Part shown: positions 1 to 4,529 of the stretch, one piece after another
Layout of the letters: every line of letters begins with the position of its first letter
Numbering within the stretch: position 1 is the stretch's first letter
Source of the DNA: Deinococcus marmoris DSM 12784
GTDB lineage: Bacteria > Deinococcota > Deinococci > Deinococcales > Deinococcaceae
Reading direction: 5' to 3'
Assembly (NCBI RefSeq): GCF_000701405.1
Contig: NZ_JNIV01000137.1
Coordinates: forward strand, 1-9,224
DNA length: 9,224 nucleotides
Notes under the pieces: model-generated
Database searches by the model: none
What the model saw: the letters and a program-made list of their open reading frames with translations, nothing else
What the model was told of the DNA's origin: nothing
Program-made: the position numbers and the translations under genes

Positions 1-185
1 GCGGCAGGCGTCAGGGGTGGCGCGGCGGCCTGACGGTCCTGGGCGGCGCGGCCCATCGCCAGAAACTGCGCGGTGGCCTTCGCCCTTTTGGGGGTAGATG
101 ACGAATCAATAGTGTCTGGCTCTAGAAATCCGCTGGAGCTTTGCCGTACCCTATGGGTCAGGCTTTCCCGTCGTTGGTTTGACAT
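1..185 (-). CDS. Unrecognised protein, N-terminal fragment (runs off left edge)
   Basis: An open minus-strand frame starts with ATG at 185-183 and stays open for 61 codons to the window edge. It reads MSNQRRESLTHRVRQSSSG, then a Ser/Thr-rich stretch, then a helix-like segment (KRAKATAQFLAMGRAAQDRQ) and an Ala/Pro-rich stretch. A purine-rich AAGGA lies about 11 bases upstream of the ATG and supports this start. The polar, probably unstructured N-terminus followed by a basic helix would suit a plasmid replication or partition protein, but no domain is visible and the family is not recognised. Its upstream region holds an inverted repeat and phased 11-bp repeats. If the replicon is circular, this could be the start of the gene whose end occupies 8413-9224; that is inference only. 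Confidence 0.6.
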   Translation of the reverse strand, partial: MSNQRRESLTHRVRQSSSGFLEPDTIDSSSTPKRAKATAQFLAMGRAAQDRQAAAPPLTPA

Positions 186-217
186 GTAAGGGTGTTTCCT
201 TCGAGGTGGGATAGCTG

Positions 218-244
218 AGCGGCACGTTTGGCGACGTGGCCGCT
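218..244. promoter_or_regulatory. Inverted repeat upstream of the left-edge gene
   Basis: AGCGGCACGT (218-227) pairs with ACGTGGCCGCT (234-244): ten base pairs with one bulged base around a six-base loop. It sits 33 bases or more upstream of the ATG at 185, where an operator for autoregulation or a leader hairpin would be expected. There is no T-tract on either side, so a terminator role is less likely. The function is inferred from position only. Confidence 0.4.
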
Positions 245-261
245 CGCTTCTTTTTCAGACT

Positions 262-286
262 AGCACCCCGCTTAAGGCGGGGTGCT
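262..286 (-). terminator. Strong hairpin terminator after the toxin-antitoxin operon
   Basis: AGCACCCCGC (262-271) and GCGGGGTGCT (277-286) form a perfect 10-bp GC-rich stem with a TTAAG loop. It lies 43 bases past the stop codon of the RelE/ParE-type toxin and before the left-edge gene, so it probably ends the toxin-antitoxin transcript. On the minus strand the hairpin is followed by AGTCTG and an A-run, not a U-run. Termination would then rest on stem strength, and the element could act in either direction. Confidence 0.6.
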
Positions 287-290
287 TCTT

Positions 291-334
291 GTTGGAGTTT
301 TGTTGGCCCGCTGTTGGCCTCGTGTTGGCTACTT
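291..334. repeat. Four phased 11-bp repeats (GTTGG / CCAAC)
   Basis: GTTGG starts at 291, 302, 313 and 324, a period of exactly 11 bases, with variable filler of six bases (for example GTTGGCCCGCT, then GTTGGCCTCGT). The block overlaps the last codons of the toxin gene and ends at the hairpin terminator. Spacing of one helical turn puts all the cores on the same DNA face, as in iterons or multi-site operators. It lies about 105-150 bases upstream of the left-edge gene start. The role is unknown. Confidence 0.5.
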
Positions 335-667
335 CTCCCGCTCGTCGGCGTCCAGGCGCTCAATCTGGGCGTACACGTCGCGGCGGTTGCCCTCCCGACG
401 GCGACCCACGCCGATCACCAGCACCACCACTTCATCCCGGATCACCCGGTACACGATGCGGTAGCGCTGGCCCACCGCCCGCACGCTCCGGTGACCGCGC
501 AACTCGCCCAGCAGCGCCTTGCCCTGCAATTCAGGATCGGCGGCCAGGGCCTCGATGCGTTCCAGCAGGGCCTCACGCTCACGGCGGTCCGTCACGGCTT
601 CCAGCATCTCCACGGCTTTAGGGGTCAGGTTGACCTGGTACGGCCCGGTTGCCTGGGGTCCGGTCAT
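329..667 (-). CDS. RelE/ParE-superfamily toxin
   Basis: A 112-aa protein with the usual pattern of this superfamily. A helical first half covers about residues 15-50 ([36 protein letters not shown]). A Gly-rich strand follows ([24 protein letters not shown], about 53-76), then a last strand with [15 protein letters not shown]. RelE toxins cleave mRNA on the ribosome and ParE toxins poison gyrase; the sequence alone does not decide which. The ATG lies five bases after the antitoxin stop, so the genes are probably translationally coupled, with antitoxin first as is normal. No strong Shine-Dalgarno precedes it. The acidic C-terminal tail ([10 protein letters not shown]) is slightly longer than usual. 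Alternative family assignment within RelE/ParE is possible; toxin identity is well supported by the neighbour. Confidence 0.87.
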   Translation of the reverse strand: MTGPQATGPYQVNLTPKAVEMLEAVTDRREREALLERIEALAADPELQGKALLGELRGHRSVRAVGQRYRIVYRVIRDEVVVLVIGVGRRREGNRRDVYAQIERLDADEREK

Positions 668-672
668 GGCGC

Positions 673-936
673 TCAGCGACTCAGGCGGGCGCGCACATCG
701 GCCAGGCTGACCCGCTCGCCGCGTTCGGCCTGGGTCATGCTCTCGCGCAGATCGGCCATCAGGCTTCCGTCTTCCAGCAGGTCCAGGGTCTCGGCCAGAC
801 TCTCGAACTGCTCATAGCTCAGCGCGGCCATCACCGGCTTGCCGTGGCGGGTGATGATCACCGGCTGCTCGCTGAGGGTTTCGGGCAGCTCCAAGAACTG
901 TTTGCGGGCCTCGCTGATTGTCAGGAACCGGGTCAT
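673..936 (-). CDS. Phd/YefM-family antitoxin
   Basis: An 87-aa protein beginning [14 protein letters not shown], with the typical Phd/YefM N-terminal DNA-binding fold: strand-helix [14 protein letters not shown], then [23 protein letters not shown] (about residues 24-48). The charged C-terminal half ([30 protein letters not shown]) would wrap the toxin. In this family the protein neutralises its partner and represses its own operon. It lies just upstream of the RelE/ParE-type toxin on the same strand with a five-base gap. Two TGTACA sites and a TATAAT box sit immediately upstream. There is no clear Shine-Dalgarno before the ATG; a TACACT box five bases upstream of the ATG would allow a near-leaderless transcript as an alternative start of transcription. 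Confidence 0.9.
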   Translation of the reverse strand: MTRFLTISEARKQFLELPETLSEQPVIITRHGKPVMAALSYEQFESLAETLDLLEDGSLMADLRESMTQAERGERVSLADVRARLSR

Positions 937-943
937 GCCGTAG

Positions 944-968
944 TGTACAATAGAATGTACAAATTATA
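944..968 (-). promoter_or_regulatory. Promoter and TGTACA operator of the first toxin-antitoxin operon
   Basis: Reading on the minus strand, a perfect TATAAT box (968-963) is followed directly by two TGTACA hexamers (961-956 and 949-944) separated by six bases. Each hexamer is itself a palindrome and together they form an inverted repeat of 18 bases just ahead of the antitoxin ATG. This is the expected place for antitoxin autorepression. The -35 region about 16 bases upstream (CCCCTG) is poor, consistent with a promoter that is regulated or uses an extended contact. Confidence 0.6.
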
Positions 969-980
969 GGCTGCATAGAA

Positions 981-1009
981 TTGACAGGGGCTGAATACCG
1001 CCCTATATT
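981..1009 (+). promoter_or_regulatory. Near-consensus sigma70-type promoter, divergent from the toxin-antitoxin promoter
   Basis: TTGACA (981-986), exactly 17 bases, then TATATT (1004-1009). The spacing is ideal and the -35 is a full consensus. Transcription would start near 1016. The -35 lies only 12 bases from the oppositely directed TATAAT at 963-968, so the two promoters are back to back. The first thing downstream is a hairpin terminator at 1019-1042, so the full-length product would need read-through to reach the membrane protein gene at 1238. Confidence 0.55.
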
Positions 1010-1018
1010 GGGGGAATC

Positions 1019-1042
1019 AAAGCGGCCTCCGGGTCGCTTTTT
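1019..1042 (+). terminator. Intrinsic terminator or attenuator with UNCG-type loop
   Basis: AAAGCGGCC (1019-1027) pairs with GGTCGCTTT (1032-1040): nine base pairs including one G-T wobble, closed by the loop TCCG. C(UCCG)G is a member of the extra-stable UNCG tetraloop class. The stem runs into TTTTTC on the plus strand, so it is a good rho-independent terminator. It begins about three bases after the predicted start of the upstream promoter, so it would release an RNA of about 27 bases. Confidence 0.65.
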
Positions 1043-1083
1043 CTATTGCCGCAGAACAGGCCACAACAAGAGAAAACCCGCGC

Positions 1084-1101
1084 CCACACCCTCTTTGCTG
1101 A
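1084..1101 (+). repeat. 18-bp direct repeat, copy 1
   Basis: The sequence CCACACCCTCTTTGCTGA is present here and again, base for base, at 1806-1823. The two copies bracket the membrane protein gene and its promoter. The bases just upstream are also loosely similar (A-rich, then a CC/GC stretch). The rest of 1043-1225 has no gene; it holds GTCAGATTGG twice (1126-1135 and 1154-1163) and nothing else that can be named. Confidence 0.6.
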
Positions 1102-1225
1102 TTTTTTCGTCCTTCTCGCTGGTTTGTCAGATTGGAGGAGACCCCAACTCGGCGTCAGATTGGCGCAAAACGAACACGGTAAACGCGGCAAAAACAGATG
1201 GGATTCTGGGGGTCTTGTTCAGGGA

Positions 1226-1231
1226 TAGGCT
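1226..1231 (+). promoter_or_regulatory. Leaderless-type -10 box for the membrane protein
   Basis: TAGGCT fits TANNNT and ends six bases before the ATG at 1238, so transcription would begin at or next to the start codon. This layout is described as common in Deinococcus. There is no matching -35 hexamer at 17 bases, and an AGGGA at 1221-1225 is too distant to be a good ribosome site, so the start rests mainly on this box. Confidence 0.4.
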
Positions 1232-1237
1232 GCACAG

Positions 1238-1783
1238 ATGCGTGGACAGAACACTGGCTCATTGACCATCAGCCTGGGCGGCATGCTGTTCGTCCTCATC
1301 AACGCCGAAACCTTCCCTACAGATGTGGGCTGGCTGGTGCGTTTCCTGGGGGTGCTGGCCTTTGGGCTTGTGCTGTGGCAGGCGTTCCGCACGCCGAAGC
1401 GAGGCAAAGCACCGAACAGACCTTCGCCTGCTGCGTGGCGCACCTTCGCCATCTCCGTCGCTTTGATGTGGGTCGCCATCCCTTTGGGGGCCAACCTGCT
1501 AAGCCAGCAGTTCAATTTGCCGCAGCTCATCGTGTTGTGGGTCGTGTTCATGGTAGGGGCGCATTTCCTGCCTTTCGCCTCCGTTTTCACTGCACCGTTA
1601 TTCGTGTCACTGGCCTGGACCCTGATGGGATTGGCCGCCGTTGGCGTTGTCCTGACCCTGACGGTGTGGCCGACGGCTCCCAGTGTGATGGCCGTGCTAG
1701 CTGGCTTTGTGCTGCTTGGCTTCGGACTGTGGATTGCGCGCATTGGACGTGAAAATCCTGTATCGCCACAGCAGCATGCTTAA
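1238..1783 (+). CDS. Six-helix integral membrane protein, function unknown
   Basis: A 181-aa protein dominated by hydrophobic segments at about residues 7-23, 30-50, 69-89, 94-114, 118-144 and 148-169. The main hydrophilic part is a basic loop at 51-68 (RTPKRGKAPNRPSP). That positive loop between helices 2 and 3, with a short N-terminus and a polar C-terminus, predicts both ends inside the cell. There are no transporter signatures, charged helix residues or cysteines of note. The start is supported by a TANNNT box six bases upstream. The gene stands alone on the plus strand, with a terminator-like hairpin at 1899-1951 and identical 18-bp repeats on either side. It resembles small unnamed membrane proteins of Gram-positive and Deinococcus genomes in general build, but I do not recognise a named family. 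Confidence 0.8.
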   Translation: MRGQNTGSLTISLGGMLFVLINAETFPTDVGWLVRFLGVLAFGLVLWQAFRTPKRGKAPNRPSPAAWRTFAISVALMWVAIPLGANLLSQQFNLPQLIVLWVVFMVGAHFLPFASVFTAPLFVSLAWTLMGLAAVGVVLTLTVWPTAPSVMAVLAGFVLLGFGLWIARIGRENPVSPQQHA

Positions 1784-1805
1784 TGGGCACAGGAAAAAGG
1801 TCCAG

Positions 1806-1823
1806 CCACACCCTCTTTGCTGA
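1806..1823 (+). repeat. 18-bp direct repeat, copy 2
   Basis: This is an exact copy of the sequence at 1084-1101, same orientation, starting 722 bases downstream of copy 1 and 22 bases after the membrane protein stop codon. Flanking bases diverge at once on the right side. Confidence 0.6.
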
Positions 1824-1898
1824 CCTATTGGGCGACGGCTTGAGCGGTGGCCCTGAGAACAAACGGGCTTTGACTCATGTTTTTTGCCACCGGACTGC

Positions 1899-1951
1899 CA
1901 CAGCAGAATCAGATTCCACCGACGCCCCATAGAATCTGATTTTTCGCTGTG
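1899..1951. terminator. Long hairpin between convergent transcription units
   Basis: AATCAGATTC (1907-1916) pairs with GAATCTGATT (1932-1941), with a loop of 15 bases. Further out CACAGC (1899-1904) pairs with GCTGTG (1946-1951). The inner stem is followed by TTT on the plus strand and preceded by an A-run that becomes U on the other. It lies between the end of the membrane protein gene (1783, plus) and the end of the second toxin-antitoxin operon (1997, minus), where a two-way terminator would be placed. Confidence 0.5.
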
Positions 1952-1990
1952 CTGGTTGGAAAAACGCCGTTGCCAGAATCAGAATCTGAT
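1905..1990. repeat. Cluster of AGAATCAGA / AGAATCTGAT motifs
   Basis: AGAATCAGA occurs at 1905 and 1976, and AGAATCTGAT at 1931 and 1981. The two forms are near reverse complements of each other over the AATC-GATT core. The first pair makes the stem of the hairpin at 1899-1951; the second pair overlaps to give a compact near-palindrome (ATCAGAATCTGAT) directly after the stop codon of the 1997-2455 gene. It may be a duplicated terminator stem or a protein site. Confidence 0.4.
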
Positions 1991-1996
1991 CGTCGT

Positions 1997-2455
1997 TTAG
2001 CGCCTCCGCAGGGACTCCACTGGACGCTTTCGGAGGCCGAACAGCCTCAGCATCAGATTGGCGACGGCAAACGAGTCCAGATCACTCAGAACAAAGATCC
2101 GGTCCTGTGCTGCCAGCGCTTCATACGCGGCCTGATTCGTCCAGCCCCTGCCGCTGGGGGACGTGAGCTTCAGCGACTGCACCACATGCGCTGCTGACCT
2201 GACCAGACTGCCGTCTGCACTGACGTAGTAGACCGTCTGCGCGTCGATCAGGTACAGACCCGGCAGGGCGGGCTGCGGCCTGGTGTAGCCCTTTTCCGAA
2301 GCCCAGGCCGACACCAGTTCAGCTCGTCCTGCCAGCAGCACCGTGCCCGTGGTCTGCCAGTTGAGGAGCTGAAGGGCCGCGTACTGATCGGTCAAGCTTG
2401 GAAACGCCCCGCCTCGCCCAGTCTTGCGAACCCGGCACAGCCACACTTGATTCAT
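1997..2455 (-). CDS. Unrecognised 152-aa protein, third gene of a toxin-antitoxin operon
   Basis: The protein starts MNQVWLCRVRKTGRGG and ends with a basic tail (GLRKRPVESLRRR). The middle reads as alternating short strands (TVLLAGRAELVSAW, PGLYLIDAQTVYYVSADGSLV, DRIFVLSDLDSFAVANLMLRLFG), so a small mixed alpha/beta protein is likely. There is no signal peptide or clear membrane segment. No family is recognised. The ATG at 2455 has a good Shine-Dalgarno (GAGGTGAGG) a few bases upstream. The gap to the VapC stop is 19 bases, so it is most likely co-transcribed with the antitoxin and toxin. It may modulate the module or simply ride on its promoter. The gene is followed by the AGAATCTGAT cluster and the hairpin at 1899-1951. 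Confidence 0.75.
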   Translation of the reverse strand: MNQVWLCRVRKTGRGGAFPSLTDQYAALQLLNWQTTGTVLLAGRAELVSAWASEKGYTRPQPALPGLYLIDAQTVYYVSADGSLVRSAAHVVQSLKLTSPSGRGWTNQAAYEALAAQDRIFVLSDLDSFAVANLMLRLFGLRKRPVESLRRR

Positions 2456-2474
2456 GTCCTCACCTCGCCACGGT

Positions 2475-2891
2475 TCAGGCCAGTTCGTCGTCCACCCAGT
2501 CGGCCACCTGTAAGCCTGCTACCCGGCGGTACTCACGCCCGTTGTGGGTCACCAGCGTCAGGCCGCGCGCCAGCGCCATGCCCGCATTCAGCAGGTCATA
2601 CGGGCCAATCGGCTGGCCCTGGGCCTTGAGGGCGGCCCGAATGCTGGCGGTCACCCGCGCGTCGCCTTGGCTGTACTCCAGCACCGTCACCCTGGGCAGC
2701 CAGAGTGCTAGAGCGGCTTCCACAGCGGCGCGTTTGGCGGGAGCCAGGGCCAGACCGAACTCGATCTCCATCACCGTCACGCTGCTCAGGGCCAGGGTGG
2801 ACGGGGGATGCTGGGCCAGGTGGCCGCGCACCTGGCCCATCCCCCGCACCGCATGGCTGATGGTGTCGGTGTCCAGCAGGTACTCGATCAG
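2475..2891 (-). CDS. VapC-type PIN-domain ribonuclease toxin (probable CTG start)
   Basis: A 138-aa PIN-domain protein beginning (L/M)IEYLLDTDTISHAVRG. The acidic metal-binding residues of PIN nucleases are all in place: D7 in LLDTD, E42 in VTVMEIEFG, D99 in IGPYDLLNAG, and the downstream LTLVTHNGREYRRV segment around residue 117. Known VapC enzymes cut tRNA or rRNA with Mg2+ or Mn2+. In this frame no ATG or GTG occurs near the expected N-terminus. CTG at 2891-2889 overlaps the TGA of the antitoxin in a CTGA, exactly where relatives have ATGA, so CTG with translational coupling is the most economical start. An ATG at 2999 exists in frame but would lie deep inside the antitoxin gene. It precedes an unknown third gene in the operon. 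Confidence 0.85.
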   Translation of the reverse strand: MIEYLLDTDTISHAVRGMGQVRGHLAQHPPSTLALSSVTVMEIEFGLALAPAKRAAVEAALALWLPRVTVLEYSQGDARVTASIRAALKAQGQPIGPYDLLNAGMALARGLTLVTHNGREYRRVAGLQVADWVDDELA

Positions 2892-3139
2892 AACAGCTCC
2901 CGGTCTTCCAGGGGCAGCAGGTCGTCGCGCGGGATGGTGAAGTCGGCAAGTTCTGGTGTGGCCGGAGCCGCGAAGAAGGCCAGCGCCTGCGGGGACCACT
3001 GGCCCTCAGCGTCTTCCAGGGCGCACAGCCGGGCGGCAGGCTTGCCGTTACGGGCAATGATCACCGTTTCGCCGCGTTCGGCGGCCTCCACCAGTTTGCT
3101 CAGTTGGGTCTTGGCGTCGTGCATGTTCACGGTCGTCAT
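2888..3139 (-). CDS. Phd/YefM-type antitoxin of the VapC toxin
   Basis: An 83-aa protein starting MTTVNMHDAKTQLSKLVEAAERGETVIIARNGKPAARL, the standard N-terminal DNA-binding and dimerisation region of Phd/YefM-type antitoxins. The C-terminal part (SPQALAFFAAPATPELADFTIPRDDLLPLEDRELF) is acidic and hydrophobic, as in toxin-wrapping tails. The ATG at 3139 is preferred because AGAGGTG lies about seven bases upstream; a GTG nine bases further up at 3148 lies inside that ribosome site and is the alternative. Its TGA overlaps the proposed start of the PIN toxin. In this class the antitoxin also represses the operon, probably at the short palindrome next to the -10 box. Confidence 0.88.
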   Translation of the reverse strand: MTTVNMHDAKTQLSKLVEAAERGETVIIARNGKPAARLCALEDAEGQWSPQALAFFAAPATPELADFTIPRDDLLPLEDRELF

Positions 3140-3150
3140 GGCGCTCACCT

Positions 3151-3189
3151 CTAGCTAAGAGATTAGTCCGTATGAGCGAAGGCGGTCAA
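3151..3189 (-). promoter_or_regulatory. Promoter and likely operator of the VapC operon
   Basis: On the minus strand: TTGACC (3189-3184), 18 bases, then TAATCT (3165-3160). Just downstream CTCTTAGCTAGAG forms a short inverted repeat (CTCT/AGAG arms) that covers the region between the -10 box and the ribosome site, a likely place for autorepression. The hexamers match consensus at five of six and four of six positions. Confidence 0.5.
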
Positions 3190-3200
3190 GTGCTGCGCTG

Positions 3201-3776
3201 CTAGCGGCTGCCCAGGACACGCTTCAGCACCCGCTCCCACCACTTAGGCGGAGAGGCGCTCGGGGGGGCGGGCGCTGGGCGGGCGCGTACTTCCTCGCGC
3301 AATTCACGTAGCGCCTGGGCCTGCGCCTGCTGGGTTTCACCGAGCGCCCGCAAAGCCCCAGCGATCTCGCTGTCCCGTTCGTCGAGGGCCTGGAGCAGCG
3401 TGGTGATCCCCTCGCCCTGCTGATGGATCTGGGCGCTCAGCTCGTCCAGTTTCACCCGCCCGCCCTCCGCGCCCAGGGCGGGCGGGTCCAGCAGGGTCAC
3501 CAACTCGCGGCCCGCGCGCACCAGTTCCAGGGCTGCGCGGGTGCTGTCGGCCTGTCCTTCCCGCACCGCCTCATGGGCCAGCATCACCCGCTCGGCGGCT
3601 TCCAGCGGCCATAGACGGCGGCGCTGGGCGTCCCTGGGCAGGGCCTCGAAGACCGCTTCGTAATCGGTGGAGATGCGGCGGAAGGTGGAGCCGGACACGC
3701 CCAGACGGGCGGCTAAATCGCCAGGAGTCAGGTGGACCCGCCCGCCCCTGCTCTCGGTGGTTTGCACGTCTGACAC
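3201..3776 (-). CDS. HTH (MerR-like) and coiled-coil plasmid-maintenance-type protein
   Basis: A 191-aa protein. Residues about 15-36 (HLTPGDLAARLGVSGSTFRRIS) are a clear helix-turn-helix; the following PRDAQRRRLWPLEAAERVMLAHEAVREG is like the second part of a MerR-type DNA-binding fold. From about 110 to 165 there is a Glu/Gln/Leu-rich coiled coil (IHQQGEGITTLLQALDERDS, then ALGETQQAQAQALRELREEV). A Pro/Ala linker and a basic aromatic tail, PKWWERVLKRVLGSR, end the protein; such tails may contact membrane or partners. This build is seen in plasmid and chromosome-organising proteins such as KfrA or RacA types, but identity with either is not shown. The start is a GTG at 3776 with no good ribosome site; GTG nine bases further in is possible. 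The GC-rich repeat array just upstream is a candidate binding site. Confidence 0.75.
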   Translation of the reverse strand: MSDVQTTESRGGRVHLTPGDLAARLGVSGSTFRRISTDYEAVFEALPRDAQRRRLWPLEAAERVMLAHEAVREGQADSTRAALELVRAGRELVTLLDPPALGAEGGRVKLDELSAQIHQQGEGITTLLQALDERDSEIAGALRALGETQQAQAQALRELREEVRARPAPAPPSASPPKWWERVLKRVLGSR

Positions 3777-3789
3777 GGTACAGCATGGT

Positions 3790-3861
3790 TTACCCGCCCG
3801 GGGGGGCGGGCGCTCGGGCGCACGGGCGGCGCTCGGGCGGGCGCTGGGGGCGGGCGGGTGA
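3790..3861. repeat. GC-rich repeat array, possible operator or centromere-like site and G-quadruplex
   Basis: About 70 bases made almost only of G and C on the plus strand, built from versions of CGGGCGGGCGCT. GGGCGGGCGCT occurs at 3804-3814 and 3835-3845, with a shortened copy GGGCGGCGCT at 3824-3833. The ends are inverted: ACCCGCCCG near 3791-3799 and CGGGCGGGT at 3852-3860. Many runs of three or more G with short loops (for example 3835-3858) satisfy the usual G-quadruplex pattern on the plus strand. It lies 14 bases or more upstream of the GTG of the HTH/coiled-coil gene. Confidence 0.6.
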
Positions 3862-3917
3862 ATTTGTGCCGATCAGCTCAGCCGGGCGGTGAACTGGTCA
3901 GGCTATCCGGCTCGGCC

Positions 3918-4079
3918 TTACTGCCGGGTGGGTGAGGGCGGACCCTCGGCGGCGGCGCGCACCTTGCGGAGGGCCTCGGCCAGCTCGGGGCTGTAAGGGT
4001 TGACCACGAATTCGTGCGCCTTATCTTCCAGCAGTTCAAGCAGGGCGTGGGCCTCGGCGGGCGTGAGGTGAGTGTCCAT
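3918..4079 (-). CDS. Small unrecognised protein (53 aa)
   Basis: Reads MDTHLTPAEAHALLELLEDKAHEFVVNPYSPELAEALRKVRAAAEGPPSPTRQ in two pieces: an amphipathic helical pair (TPAEAHALLELLEDKAHEF and SPELAEALRKVRAAAE) and a polar tail. Codon use is GC-rich in third positions, like the neighbours. The ATG at 4079 is chosen because a TACCCT box (TANNNT) ends seven bases upstream. A TTG at 4139 would add 20 residues but these look non-coding and no ribosome site precedes it. It lies on the same strand as the HTH/coiled-coil gene, 141 bases upstream, probably as a separate unit. No family is recognised and it might be a non-functional frame. Confidence 0.5.
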   Translation of the reverse strand: MDTHLTPAEAHALLELLEDKAHEFVVNPYSPELAEALRKVRAAAEGPPSPTRQ

Positions 4080-4425
4080 ATCCAGCAGGGTACTGGCCTG
4101 CCGCCTCTGGCTACCCAGATTTCTTTCTGGTAAGGCCAATTACTAGAAGTGACCCTTAATAAAGGGAGATTCCCTGTGAATCTTCACCAGGGCAAGACCT
4201 TTCCATCTTAGGCCTTAGGCGGGTGAGGGAAAAATTGTCAGTGCTGGGTGGGGAACTCCCACCGCTAGCGTTCTTACGCGCAGATGGTGTTGTTCCCTCT
4301 GGTCTGAGGGCAGCCGAACTCCGCTCTCATCTGGATCACAATGCTCATCTGAGTTTAATGCTCAGCATAGTTGACAAATTCAGTAATCCGATTCGGCTAA
4401 AGTGACATAGATCTAAAGTGAAACG
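4080..4425. other. Gene-free region upstream of the ferritin-like gene
   Basis: No convincing coding frame is seen. The region holds CCCTTAATAAAGGG (4151-4164), a short inverted repeat; a hairpin GGTGGG/CCCACC at 4247-4263; CTGAG/CTCAG around 4349-4365; a consensus-like TTGACA at 4371-4376 with no good -10 box at 17-18 bases; and the direct repeat CTAAAGTGA, present twice (starting at 4397 and 4413). The promoter of the ferritin-like gene is probably in the right half of this stretch, but it cannot be placed. Confidence 0.35.
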
Positions 4426-4481
4426 ACACAGAGCTTGGCGCTCGGGTGACCCCGCGTGACGGGGCTGTGTGAATAGCTCTG
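4426..4481 (+). promoter_or_regulatory. Leader with two competing stem pairings ahead of the ferritin-like gene
   Basis: ACACAG (4426-4431) can pair with CTGTGT (4465-4470), enclosing a CCCCG-CGTGA-CGGGG hairpin (4450-4464). The overlapping CAGAGCT (4429-4435) can instead pair with AGCTCTG (4475-4481). The first and last pairings share bases 4429-4431 and so exclude each other, which is what a switching leader would look like. The ribosome site is a further 35 bases on. No known riboswitch class is recognised. Confidence 0.35.
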
Positions 4482-4529
4482 CGGATTCCGCCTTCTGTTT
4501 CCTACTTCTCATTTTTGGAGGTTTCACAC

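Noticed and set aside
1219..1743. 174-codon minus-strand frame opposite the membrane protein
   Set aside because: No ribosome site or domain; the plus-strand reading gives six regular hydrophobic segments.
2892..2999. Upstream extension of the PIN toxin to an ATG at 2999
   Set aside because: It would lie wholly inside the antitoxin gene in another frame, and VapC proteins normally begin right before the LLDTD motif.
4223..4405. 60-codon plus-strand frame upstream of the ferritin-like gene
   Set aside because: No ribosome site, no TANNNT box near its start, and unremarkable composition; treated as non-coding leader region.
4397..4421. CTAAAGTGA direct repeat as a radiation/desiccation response motif
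   Set aside because: The known Deinococcus motif is a longer palindrome; only a short direct repeat with a GACATA-like half is present here, so the claim is not supported.
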